From: DTU032 sp964346175
GTDB taxonomy: Bacteria; Bacillota; Clostridia; Saccharofermentanales; DTU023
Reading direction: 5' to 3'
Assembly (NCBI GenBank): GCA_964346175.1
Contig: CAYFTG010000017.1
Location: 1 to 25,482, forward strand
DNA: 25,482 bases
In this document: positions 1 to 7,686 of the stretch, in pieces
Numbering within the stretch: position 1 is the first letter of the stretch
How the letters are laid out: the number at the start of each line of letters is the position of its first letter
Translations under genes and position numbers: made by a program
Notes under the pieces: generated by a model
What the model was told of the DNA's origin: nothing
The model's input: only the letters and a program-made list of their open reading frames with translations
Databases searched by the model: none

Positions 1-12
1 ATCTTTCCACCT

Positions 13-51
13 AAAAAAAATAACGCCATGTGTAAACAAAACACATAGCGC
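13..51 (-). terminator. Riboswitch expression-platform terminator
   Basis: On the minus strand GCGCTATGTGT and ACACATGGCGT form an 11-pair hairpin (with G-U pairs) around a 7-base loop, followed by TATTTTTTTT. The 5' arm shares its first bases with the P1 helix of the lysine aptamer, which is the usual mutually exclusive design of a transcriptional OFF switch. Confidence 0.85.
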
Positions 52-210
52 TCCATGCAATGCATGACAGTGAAACGTCCTTGGTACGCTTCCCCAGAGA
101 CAAGTCGGAGGATCCCGGCTCATCTCTTCGGCGACAAGTACTTCAGCTACTTCGCCCGATCCCGGGCATAGGAAGTGGCTTACCCACTTATCGCTCCTCT
201 AATCCACTAT
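45..210 (-). promoter_or_regulatory. Lysine riboswitch (L-box aptamer), minus strand
   Basis: Read on the minus strand, this stretch has the conserved landmarks of the lysine aptamer. These are a P1 helix (ATAGTG at 210-205 pairing with CGCTAT at 50-45), AGAGGAGCG just inside P1, GTCGCCGAAG in the middle, and CTGTCA followed by a short hairpin and TGGAGCGCTAT at the 3' side. An intrinsic terminator overlaps the P1 3' strand, so lysine binding would be expected to favour termination. The controlled gene lies beyond the left edge; in this family it is usually a lysine biosynthesis or lysine transport gene. The assignment comes from motif recognition; the full secondary structure was not computed. 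Confidence 0.85.
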
Positions 211-237
211 TAAATTATTGGTATTTTCTACATAGAT

Positions 238-267
238 AGTATAAATGCACAATGTATATTCTGGCAA
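238..267 (-). promoter_or_regulatory. Probable sigma-A promoter of the lysine-riboswitch transcript
   Basis: On the minus strand TTGCCA (267-262) and TATACT (243-238) are separated by 18 bases. Transcription would start around 230, about 20 bases before the aptamer P1 helix. The position relative to the riboswitch supports the call. Confidence 0.6.
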
Positions 268-343
268 GCATTTTTGAATAAAATCATCAAAATTCACGAC
301 TAGTGCTACACTAAAGACAAGAAATATCCTCGGGGGGTGAATT

Positions 344-1585
344 ATGGATCAAGGTAAACTAAAAAAATATGCCGAAGCCATCGTGCGCATCGGCGTTAAC
401 GTTCAGGATGGCGATAATGTTGTGGTCAACACGGACACGGACAGCCTGGAGCTGGCACGTGAAATAGTTCGTGCCTGTTGGCGTTCCGGAGCGGCGGACG
501 TAGATACGATTATCTCTGATAACGACATGGCCTTGGGACGCTTTGAAGAAGCCAAGTCGGATGTCTTCGACCACTATCCGCAGTTCAAAGTTGATTATTC
601 TGAAAATCACATGAAGCTCAAGTATCATCGCATCTCAGTAAGTGCGCCGCGCTTAGATCTGTTCCAGAACGTCGAGCCGGATCGCCTGCGCCGCTTCAGC
701 ATCAGCGCCAACAAGGCAACAGAGCCAATTATGCGCTACATGGATGTGGGTGACATTAAGTGGGTAGTGGCAGCAGCAGCATCCGAGCTCTGGGCCAAGT
801 CTCTTTTTCCTGAGCTGCCCTTAGATGAAGCAATGGATGCACTCTGGGAAAAAATATTCGCAGCCTGCCGCATCAGCGATGAGCAAGACGCAGTTACCGC
901 CTGGGAAGAGCATGATGCGAAGCTCAAGGCTTATGAGAACTGGCTCAATGAGCAGAATTTCGACTACCTTCACTATGAAGCGCCCGGCACCGATTTCAAG
1001 GTCGGGCTAGCCGAAAAACACAGATGGATCGGCGGTTCCTCACTCACCCCTGACGGCGTGCGCTACATGGCAAACATGCCGACGGAAGAAATTTTCAGCA
1101 CACCGCATGCTCGGAGAGCTGAGGGGAAGTTGAAATCGAGCATGCCGCTGGCAATTTCCGGCAAAGTAGTTGAAGATTTCGGTTTTGAATTCAAGGACGG
1201 CAAGGTTGTGGACTTTTACGCGGGCAAAAACGGTGACGTGCTGGAGACGCAGCTCGATATGGACGAGGCAGCGCGGCGCTTGGGCGAAGTAGCACTGGTA
1301 CCGAATTCGTCTCCGATTTCGCAGATGGGTATAACGTTCAAATCCACCCTCTTTGACGAAAACGCTTCCTGCCACTTTGCTCTGGGAAAGGCTTACGCAG
1401 AAGCTATCATCGACGGCGAGAAGATGACACGTGAAGAACGGGCGGAGCTTGGTTTTAACGAGTCTATGATTCACCTCGATTTCATGGTGGGTGGGCCTGA
1501 GCTCAATGTGACCGGCTACTACAAAGATGGCAGCAGCAGGATGGTTTTGGAGAACGGAGAATGGGCCATTGATTTGATGGACTAG
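344..1585 (+). CDS. M29-family metallo-aminopeptidase (AmpS/AmpT type)
   Basis: A 413-residue cytoplasmic aminopeptidase of peptidase family M29, which removes N-terminal residues from peptides using a two-metal site. The metal-ligand pattern of the family is visible: the NMPTEEIF segment (E248/E249), GEVALVP (E315), the ENASCHFALG segment (H344), and IHLDFM (H377, D379). The length is normal for the family (about 410). The ATG is preceded by a strong GGGGGTGA ribosome site at 333-340. The gene is alone on its strand and ends tail to tail with the next gene, so that the two stop codons share CTAG. No clear -35/-10 pair was found upstream; TACACT at 307-312 is a possible -10. No signal peptide. 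The family is clear; peptide specificity cannot be read from sequence. Confidence 0.93.
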   Translation: MDQGKLKKYAEAIVRIGVNVQDGDNVVVNTDTDSLELAREIVRACWRSGAADVDTIISDNDMALGRFEEAKSDVFDHYPQFKVDYSENHMKLKYHRISVSAPRLDLFQNVEPDRLRRFSISANKATEPIMRYMDVGDIKWVVAAAASELWAKSLFPELPLDEAMDALWEKIFAACRISDEQDAVTAWEEHDAKLKAYENWLNEQNFDYLHYEAPGTDFKVGLAEKHRWIGGSSLTPDGVRYMANMPTEEIFSTPHARRAEGKLKSSMPLAISGKVVEDFGFEFKDGKVVDFYAGKNGDVLETQLDMDEAARRLGEVALVPNSSPISQMGITFKSTLFDENASCHFALGKAYAEAIIDGEKMTREERAELGFNESMIHLDFMVGGPELNVTGYYKDGSSRMVLENGEWAIDLMD

Positions 1586-2520
1586 TTTTTGTCCGGTCGG
1601 GGATAGCTTCGGATCAATTCAGAGTGGATGAAGGCACCGATCATCACAATGTAGACAGCTAAATACAGCCAGAGCATCAAGAAGATTATGCCGGTGATGC
1701 TACCGTACATGAGGTAATAGTTGGACTGATTGGAAATGAAGAAGGAGAGTCCGTAGGAAATAATGATCCAGCCTAAGGCAGTTATAGCAGCTGCAATGAG
1801 GGTATGACGAATGTAGCTGCGCTGCCTTTTTAATAAAGAAAAAATGACGGCGAAGATGAAGGTGAGGACTAAAAGGGCTGTTAGGTTCGTGAAAATATCA
1901 AACTGATCTCGCAGGATGAAGTCCGGCAGGGTGATGAACTGCTGCAAGAAACCAATTAAAAAGCGGTTGAAGGCCAGCAGGAGCAAGATAATAATCAAGA
2001 TGATACTTGAAGTGAAGATGCCGATGATCCCCAAAAAACGCTTCAGAATAAAATTGTATTTGGATTCCGAGTGGTAGATCTTGTTCAAGGACGTAACCGT
2101 GCTACCGACGCCGCGCGATGCCGCCCATAGGAGGCCCACAGCGGTCAACGAGATAAGCGAAACGCTGCTGGTTCGCTCCACCGAATCCAAGAAGTTTTGT
2201 AATACATTCAAAATTGCCTCAGGGATAACGACACCCATCTGCGGGATCGCCCGTTCAAATCTCAGTGCCAGCCCCGGATCCAGTAATTCCAGCAAGCTGA
2301 AGACAAAGACGATTAAGGGAAAGAGAGAAAAGAGTAGATAGTAGGCAGAGGCTGCCGAGTTGATCCCGACTTTGAGGGAGAAAAAGCGTTGCAGGCGTTC
2401 TTTCCATGTTTGAGCCCAGGTTTTTTTCTCAGTATAATTTGTCAGCTTTTCCTGCAGGCCGTTCAGTGTGGAAAAACGCCCGTTAGTATTGTTTAAATTT
2501 TTGTCCTCTGTTTCGTTCAT
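1582..2520 (-). CDS. YihY/BrkB-family integral membrane protein
   Basis: A 312-residue multi-pass membrane protein of the YihY/virulence-factor-BrkB family (UPF0761), once misnamed ribonuclease BN. After a polar N-terminal stretch of about 60 residues come roughly six hydrophobic helices. The first falls in the segment beginning INSAASAYYLLFSLFPL, and the family-typical GSITGIIFLMLWLYL segment lies near the C-terminus. Function is not established for the family. I placed the start at the ATG at 2520 because GGTGAT sits 6 to 7 bases upstream. A GTG at 2613 would add 31 residues, but its AAGG is directly adjacent to the start codon. A TATAAT at 2665-2660 on this strand could be the -10. The stop codon overlaps that of the upstream convergent aminopeptidase. 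Confidence 0.88.
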   Translation of the reverse strand: MNETEDKNLNNTNGRFSTLNGLQEKLTNYTEKKTWAQTWKERLQRFFSLKVGINSAASAYYLLFSLFPLIVFVFSLLELLDPGLALRFERAIPQMGVVIPEAILNVLQNFLDSVERTSSVSLISLTAVGLLWAASRGVGSTVTSLNKIYHSESKYNFILKRFLGIIGIFTSSIILIIILLLLAFNRFLIGFLQQFITLPDFILRDQFDIFTNLTALLVLTFIFAVIFSLLKRQRSYIRHTLIAAAITALGWIIISYGLSFFISNQSNYYLMYGSITGIIFLMLWLYLAVYIVMIGAFIHSELIRSYPRPDKN

Positions 2521-2697
2521 CGTCTTATCACCAATCGTAATTTCATCATAGAATATAAGTATCTCACAAACTTGTCCGGGATAGCCGTTACGGAACCCTC
2601 GTAGCGAAATCACCTTATTGGGAACGGCTTCTACAGCTTCTGGCTCCTAAACTAATGCTATTATAATCCCAATAAGATAAGTTAAAGGTTGGTGGCC

Positions 2698-2817
2698 ATG
2701 CAGACAAATGATACTTCGGAAAAAAGAGTAGAAAACCTGATTTCATAGATCGAATGCCTTCTTAGAGAGGACGACGTCAGAGAATCATACCAGAAACATT
2801 GTGACTGGTTTGGAGGT
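2698..2817 (+). pseudogene. Detached 5' segment of the DUF438 gene, closed by an amber codon
   Basis: An ATG at 2698 with AAAGG nine bases upstream opens a frame identical to that of the DUF438 protein downstream. It runs 16 codons (MQTNDTSEKRVENLIS), hits TAG at 2746-2748, then is open for 23 more codons directly into the downstream coding sequence. DUF438 proteins normally begin with such a helical stretch, so this is very probably the original N-terminus. It is either a nonsense mutation with reinitiation downstream or a sequencing error. Confidence 0.6.
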
Positions 2818-3876
2818 TTGGAGAGTCTGGAGATGTTTCAGGCTTTTCACCAGATAATGGAGCGTGGTCACAGTGCAGATGAAATACTTGAAGTGGTGCC
2901 ACGCGTGATCCTTGCCACGCAGCGCGATGACGATTTTGAGGAAGTGAGGCAGGATGATCCCTTCTTGCAGGATTTGCGCGCCGAAAACCAGGCCATGATG
3001 GATCTCTTGGGAGAACTTCGTCCCTTGTTCCGGGAAGAGCGCTCGGACGAGCGGGATCGAGCGATCGTCGAAATCATGCAGGGTTTGCACCAAATGAAAA
3101 CGCATTTTGTCCGGCTACAGAATATTTTCTTCCCCATTCTGGAGCAAAAGGCCGAGGCCTTGTCGGGCTTAGCGCTTTTGTGGGCCTGGCATGACGCTGC
3201 CGAAGAGACGTTGGAACGTTCTCTTGCTGCTTTCTCTAACTCCAAGACAAAGACGGAACAGTTACATAGGATGGCGGGCGAGCTGTTTGCAGCTTACGCC
3301 AGCATGCCTTTCAAAGAAGAGCGGCTCCTCTTTGCTGTGGCTGAGGAGCTATTGACAGAGGAAGACTGGACTGCGATGTACCAGCAGTCCCGCGCTTACC
3401 CCACCGCCTTCGACGTACGCAAAGAAGTCGAGGACATCGACTTCGGCCGTTTGCAGGAAGATGCAGCTGTGGGGGAGTTCAGCAGTTTAACAGGTAGCTT
3501 GAGCTTCGAACAGCTGAATCTGGTTCTGAACAATCTACCGGTTGACTTTACCGTTGTCGATGAAAATAATCGTGTTCTCTATTTTAATAATCCGCCGCAC
3601 AGGATTTTCCCGCGGAGTCCGGCGGTTATCGGGCGCGAGGTGAAGAACTGCCATCCGCCGAAATCGTTGGATAAGGTGGAGGAAATAGTTGATGCTTTCC
3701 GTGAAGGCAGCAAGAGCCACGCTCGTTTTTGGATCACCGTCAAGGGGAGAAAACTCTTGATCGAATATTTCGCACTGCGCGATGCGGACGGAACCTATCG
3801 AGGTGTGCTGGAAGTGAGCCAAGATATAACGGAGCTGCAGGCATTGGAAGGCGATCGACGTCTGGCGGAATGGTAG
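2818..3876 (+). CDS. DUF438 protein with hemerythrin-like and PAS domains (N-terminus interrupted)
   Basis: Probable cytoplasmic sensor. From the TTG at 2818, residues 1-40 are the end of the DUF438 helical region (GHSADEILEVVPRV), about 50-205 a hemerythrin-like four-helix segment (RAENQAMMDLL, THFVRLQNIFFP, KEERLLFAVAEELLTEEDW), and about 230-352 a PAS domain ending with the family-typical DITELQALEGDRRLAEW. Several His ligands of true HHE hemerythrins are not at the expected places, so metal binding is uncertain. The TTG has GGAGG only one base away and is a poor start; the next ATG is at 2833. The same frame is open upstream to TAG at 2746 and to a better ATG at 2698, so the intact gene probably started there. 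The thpR gene follows after 9 bases and is probably co-transcribed. Confidence 0.82.
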   Translation: MESLEMFQAFHQIMERGHSADEILEVVPRVILATQRDDDFEEVRQDDPFLQDLRAENQAMMDLLGELRPLFREERSDERDRAIVEIMQGLHQMKTHFVRLQNIFFPILEQKAEALSGLALLWAWHDAAEETLERSLAAFSNSKTKTEQLHRMAGELFAAYASMPFKEERLLFAVAEELLTEEDWTAMYQQSRAYPTAFDVRKEVEDIDFGRLQEDAAVGEFSSLTGSLSFEQLNLVLNNLPVDFTVVDENNRVLYFNNPPHRIFPRSPAVIGREVKNCHPPKSLDKVEEIVDAFREGSKSHARFWITVKGRKLLIEYFALRDADGTYRGVLEVSQDITELQALEGDRRLAEW

Positions 3877-3885
3877 GTTTCGGCC

Positions 3886-4437
3886 ATGCGTTTGTTTATC
3901 GCGGCGACTTTAGCGACGGAACAGTTGCAGGCTCTGGAAGAGGCGCAGAGGGTTTTGCGTAGCAAGAGCAAGAAACTCTCTTTGACTAAGGCGGAGAATC
4001 TGCATCTGACTTTGCATTTTCTGGGAGAGACGGAGGCAGCTGACTGTGAGCGTTTGCTTCTCGCGTTGGCGGAATTTGAGCCGCCGGCCTTGGAGCGTCT
4101 GACTTCGCGACTTCGGGCTTATGATTACTTCAAGCGCCGCGATGGCCTGCTGGTATTTGCGGATCTGGACGTTTCGGCGGAGTTGTTGGCATTGCGGGAT
4201 AATCTGGGCGAGCTTTTGCGGGAACTGGGCTTCGAAGTGGAGCGGCGGCCTTGGAAGTCCCATGTGACATTGGCTCGCAGAACACAACTCTCCTCACCCT
4301 GGCAGGAAGTGAAAGAGCAATTGCCGTTAGCTGAGGGTAACGCGATTAATGCGAATTTCCCTAATATTGTCCTATTCAAAAGCGAATTCACGCAGCAGGG
4401 GATGCTTTATACCCCGCTCTACAAGCTTTTCCGCTAA
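3886..4437 (+). CDS. thpR: RNA 2',3'-cyclic phosphodiesterase (ThpR/LigT)
   Basis: A 183-residue member of the 2H phosphoesterase family, opening 2',3'-cyclic phosphates at RNA ends. Both catalytic HxTx motifs are present: HLTL at residues 40-43 and HVTL at 126-129. The protein starts with the usual MRLFIAA strand and ends with a family-like LYTPLYKLF strand. Length matches the family (about 180-190). The gene begins 9 bases after the DUF438 stop and has only a weak ribosome site (AGG), so translation is probably coupled. It converges on the deacetylase gene, with a palindromic repeat in between. Confidence 0.92.
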   Translation: MRLFIAATLATEQLQALEEAQRVLRSKSKKLSLTKAENLHLTLHFLGETEAADCERLLLALAEFEPPALERLTSRLRAYDYFKRRDGLLVFADLDVSAELLALRDNLGELLRELGFEVERRPWKSHVTLARRTQLSSPWQEVKEQLPLAEGNAINANFPNIVLFKSEFTQQGMLYTPLYKLFR

Positions 4438-4460
4438 AATCGGTCAATTTCTGTCATTGG

Positions 4461-4492
4461 CTGTCGCACAATTCACATTCTGTGCCAGGCAC
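4461..4492 (-). repeat. Palindromic element copy 1
   Basis: The core GTGCCAGGCAC (4482-4492; TGTGCCAGGCACA with flanks) is an inverted repeat with one central base. On the minus strand it is followed by AGAATGTGAATTGTGCGACAG, close to the tail of copy 5. The core is inside the 3' end of the deacetylase gene and encodes its last residues. Confidence 0.8.
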
Positions 4493-5792
4493 AGAAGAAC
4501 TGATCGCTGCTTTGATCCTGCAGAAATCTTCGTTTAACCTTTGTTTGAGCCGCTTCCTCGTAGAGGCGATAGCCGAGTTTTTGGCAGCTCGGGCAGGCTT
4601 GGCGCGGAATCTGCACGCCGAGGAGGCTGGCTGAGCGGTCATTCGAGGAATGGATTACGTTGACCCCGGGGCAGTCGCCACAGATGAAAAAGTCCTGCCG
4701 CTGCGTCTCCAGAATACCGGCCGTATCGTAGTAGACCTGTCTGTGACGCGAGACTCTATCTTTGCCCTTAAATTCTCTCTCCGCAAGCTGCTTCCGTTGT
4801 TTCCATGTTCTCAAGACCTGAGCCGAGATTTCCTCTACCTGCCTTGTCACACGGAGGCTCTGACGCCACTTGCCTTCATGGTAGTCAGGTTCATGAACCC
4901 CGGAATAATCCAGCCCCGCCATAGCCAGGACAATGCCCAAATTGACGTAGGGCAGAGCTCCTTCAATCGAATAGCCACCTTCCAAAACCGCCACATCGGG
5001 ATTAAGCTTTTCATTCAAGAGAGCGTAGCCTTGGGCCGAGAAATTCATATTGGTTAAGGGATCCGTGTAGTGATTATCCTGCCCGGCGGAATTTATGATC
5101 AGATCCGGCTGATAATCGTCAAGAATGGGCAAGACGACGTTGTCCAAGACGTGCAGAAAGCCCTCGTCGCCGGTATTAGGTGGCAGCGGAATATTGATAT
5201 TGTAGCCGTACGCCGCCGGCCCACCCAGCTCACTCATCTCGCCGGTCCCGGGGTAGAGTGTCCTGCCATCCTGATGAAAAGAAATGAAGAGCGTGTCAGG
5301 GTCGTTCCAGTAGATATCCTCCGTGCCGTCGCCGTGATGACAGTCTGTGTCCACAATAGCCACGCGTAGATCAGGGTGCTTTTGCCGGATATATTCCAGC
5401 CCGACCGCTTCGATGTTGATGATGCAAAAGCCCCTATCCCCGTAGGTAACGCGCTGGGCGTGATGCCCCGGTGGCCGCACCATGGCGAAAGCTTTATCCG
5501 TCTCTTTCGACATCACCGCGTCCAGTGCACGCATCATCCCGCCGGCTGCGATGAAATGTGATTCCGTCACGATGGAGTCGACATCAGGGTAGGCAAAGTG
5601 TACCCGCTCCACGTCTGCAGTAGTGGCCAGATCCGGATTAAAAAACCGAATCCCTGCGATATCCGCAACCCCTTCCTCGAAAATCTGATCCTGCGTATAC
5701 AGCAGCCTTTCTTCACGCTCGGGATGTGTGGGAGAAATGGCCCAGTCAAAGGCCGGAAAGAAAATGAGGGCTAAAGAATTTTTGGCTTTCAT
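4473..5792 (-). CDS. Histone-deacetylase-like Zn amidohydrolase with C-terminal zinc ribbon
   Basis: A 439-residue protein of the arginase/deacetylase fold; bacterial members remove acetyl groups from polyamines, lysine or small amides. Catalytic residues are all visible: H110/H111 in RPPGHHA, zinc ligands D150 and H152 in DTDCHHGDG, D239 in SAGQDNH, and Y274 in EGGYS. After the catalytic domain (to about residue 310) is a charged linker, then a Cys4 ribbon (C371/C374 in CGDC, C400/C403 in CPSC). Its ATG overlaps the stop of the upstream HyuA-like gene as ATGA, so the two are translationally coupled. The last codons (QFFCAWHRM, then TGA) are encoded by palindromic element copy 1, so the natural C-terminus may have been altered. 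The substrate is unknown; a chromatin role is not implied. Confidence 0.88.
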   Translation of the reverse strand: MKAKNSLALIFFPAFDWAISPTHPEREERLLYTQDQIFEEGVADIAGIRFFNPDLATTADVERVHFAYPDVDSIVTESHFIAAGGMMRALDAVMSKETDKAFAMVRPPGHHAQRVTYGDRGFCIINIEAVGLEYIRQKHPDLRVAIVDTDCHHGDGTEDIYWNDPDTLFISFHQDGRTLYPGTGEMSELGGPAAYGYNINIPLPPNTGDEGFLHVLDNVVLPILDDYQPDLIINSAGQDNHYTDPLTNMNFSAQGYALLNEKLNPDVAVLEGGYSIEGALPYVNLGIVLAMAGLDYSGVHEPDYHEGKWRQSLRVTRQVEEISAQVLRTWKQRKQLAEREFKGKDRVSRHRQVYYDTAGILETQRQDFFICGDCPGVNVIHSSNDRSASLLGVQIPRQACPSCQKLGYRLYEEAAQTKVKRRFLQDQSSDQFFCAWHRM

Positions 5793-7474
5793 GCTCTGCC
5801 TCCTTGCTTTTGCGGCTGATAGTCATAAAGTAAGCCCGGTTTGATCTGGGCACGGACGCGAATATTTCGTTCCCGGCTCATAAAACCGCGCACCATATTA
5901 AAGGAGCTAGATTCCGTGATCTCGACTTCGGTTTTTTCGGCCGGCAGTCCCATGGCTTGAGCGTTTTCCTTTGCGGCACGTAGGGCATATTCTTCCGCGT
6001 CCGCTTGATTGAAGGATTTATCAATTTTTTCGTAGATCTCCAGTTCAGGTATGGAGACTATACGCCGCTCCGTGTTGGCGTAAAGGGAGATCTCACTCGT
6101 TGGCTTAGCGAGTGCTGCGCCGAGGGCGTTGGCGATTTCGTAATTTTCCGGGAAAGAAACCTCAATGCCGGCGGCTTCGCTTAGGGGTCCGGCTAGGGCC
6201 CTAGCCGGACCACCGATGACTTTGATGGACCGGGGTTCGATCTGCTGTCCATGCAAAAGTTCTTTGATGGTATAGACGGGACTGCTGTTGATTTGCTCCA
6301 GTTTTTCTGCGATGACCTGCATGATGCGCTCACAAAATTGCTCGACGATCAGGCTGGCGCAGGCTGTGGTCTCGAGATTTAACTCGGTAGCGAGACTGTT
6401 CAGCGCCTGCTCGGCTTTTTCCGGATATTTAGCTTCCATCAGACCGAGGGTGACCAGTGCATCTGTGGGTGTGATCTCTTCACCGCCAAAGGCTACCGCC
6501 GGGCCACGTCGCTCGGGACCGATCTTGAGGTGGTCATTTTCGTACCTAACATAACTGTCGCCGCCTAGTCCGTGTGAATGGCTGTAGATGGCGCGGACCA
6601 GCGTTTTGCGTCCGTCAATTTCGATGCCCGTGGGTTCGAAGAGAGGCTCTCCCTCGGCTAAGAAAAATATGTCCGTGGTAGTGCCGCCGATATCGAGGAG
6701 TATGGCATCGTGTTTCTCTGCAGGAAAAAGTGCGCTCATACCTACATAGCTGGCTGCAGGCCCGGAGAGGATGGTTTCGACCGGTCGCAAGAGGGCAGTG
6801 TCCAGGTCGAGAGTGCCTCCATCGGCCTTGAGGATATAGACGGGGGCGTTGATGCCTTCTTTTTTGAGTGCGGCTAAAATGCTCTCGGCGAACTGGCGGA
6901 AGCTGCTGGACACGGCGGCGTTGAGGTAGGCTGTCTCGACGCGGCGCGGGAAATTCAGCTTGCCCGAGAGGCTGTGTCCCAGAGTGATTTCGTCGTAATC
7001 GTTTGCGAAAAAGGCTGCTATCTCCTGCTCGGTGTCCGGGTTGCGAGGCGAAAATTTGCTCACGACCGCTATGTTTTCCACGTCCTCGGAGCGGAAGCTA
7101 CTGCGAATTTTGCTTAGGTCTTTTTTATCGAATGGATCGACAACGACGCCGCGATGGTCGGTGCTGCCGGAGAGGTGGTGAACTTGGGTGCCCATGCGTT
7201 CATAATCCCATTTAATGCCGGGGCCGCTTTGGATGATGACGCCGACTTTGGCGATTTTGTTTTCGACAATGGCATTGGTGCTGACCGTTGTACTAAGTTG
7301 GATGCGCCGAATGTCGCTTTTTCCCTGATCTTGCAGTAGTTCTTGGAGGCACTGCCAGATGGAAGCGAAGAGGTCGTCTTTTTGTACCTCGTGCTTGACA
7401 GATTTTATTAGTTTGCCTCTTTGCAGCAGGACGCCGTCGACGTGAGTTCCGCCCATATCAAGTGCGAGAATCAT
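5789..7474 (-). CDS. Hydantoinase/oxoprolinase-family ATPase-type protein (HyuA-like)
   Basis: A 561-residue protein with the actin-like ATPase fold of N-methylhydantoinase A / 5-oxoprolinase. The first phosphate motif LALDMGGTHVDGV is at the N-terminus, LSTTVSTNAIVENK follows, then the second LLDIGGTTTDIFF, HSHGLGGDSYVR, and a late GGPARAL. HyuA proteins proper are usually 650-700 residues and pair with a HyuB subunit. This one is shorter, and no HyuB is present in the window, so the hydantoinase reaction should not be assumed. I use the ATG at 7474 with AGGGAG ten bases upstream; a TTG at 7498 lacks support. The gene is coupled to the deacetylase gene by a 4-base ATGA overlap and lies divergent from rbsK. 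TATACT at 7518-7513 (minus) is a possible -10. Confidence 0.87.
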   Translation of the reverse strand: MILALDMGGTHVDGVLLQRGKLIKSVKHEVQKDDLFASIWQCLQELLQDQGKSDIRRIQLSTTVSTNAIVENKIAKVGVIIQSGPGIKWDYERMGTQVHHLSGSTDHRGVVVDPFDKKDLSKIRSSFRSEDVENIAVVSKFSPRNPDTEQEIAAFFANDYDEITLGHSLSGKLNFPRRVETAYLNAAVSSSFRQFAESILAALKKEGINAPVYILKADGGTLDLDTALLRPVETILSGPAASYVGMSALFPAEKHDAILLDIGGTTTDIFFLAEGEPLFEPTGIEIDGRKTLVRAIYSHSHGLGGDSYVRYENDHLKIGPERRGPAVAFGGEEITPTDALVTLGLMEAKYPEKAEQALNSLATELNLETTACASLIVEQFCERIMQVIAEKLEQINSSPVYTIKELLHGQQIEPRSIKVIGGPARALAGPLSEAAGIEVSFPENYEIANALGAALAKPTSEISLYANTERRIVSIPELEIYEKIDKSFNQADAEEYALRAAKENAQAMGLPAEKTEVEITESSSFNMVRGFMSRERNIRVRAQIKPGLLYDYQPQKQGGRA

Positions 7475-7647
7475 TAATAAATCACTCCCTTTCTTCAATG
7501 CAGCCTACTAACAGTATACAGGGCGATATCGGCGTACTTGCGTCAAATCGACACGGGTGTGCTAGATTCACGCGGCGTGCTCGGCCCGGCCAAAACGGTA
7601 CAATTGGAAAAAGGACGTCGGACTCTCCAAAAGAGGAGCTTTTTATT

Positions 7648-7656
7648 TGTTATAAT
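7648..7656 (+). promoter_or_regulatory. Extended -10 element of the rbs operon
   Basis: TGTTATAAT matches an extended -10 (TGnTATAAT) exactly. It lies 30 bases before the rbsK start. No good -35 is seen 17 bases upstream, as is common for extended -10 promoters. The 7475-7686 region is the divergent control region between the HyuA-like gene and rbsK. Confidence 0.6.
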
Positions 7657-7686
7657 AGACACATTAGACTAAACGAGGTTGTGAAT

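Noticed and set aside
2746..2748. TAG as a pyrrolysine or otherwise recoded codon
   Set aside because: TAG is the normal stop of several genes in the window, and DUF438 proteins are not known to carry pyrrolysine. A mutation or error is simpler.
7462..7686. An upstream extension of ribokinase beginning at 7462
   Set aside because: It crosses the extended -10 and the divergent promoter region, and ribokinases start directly with the ITVVGS-type strand found at 7687.
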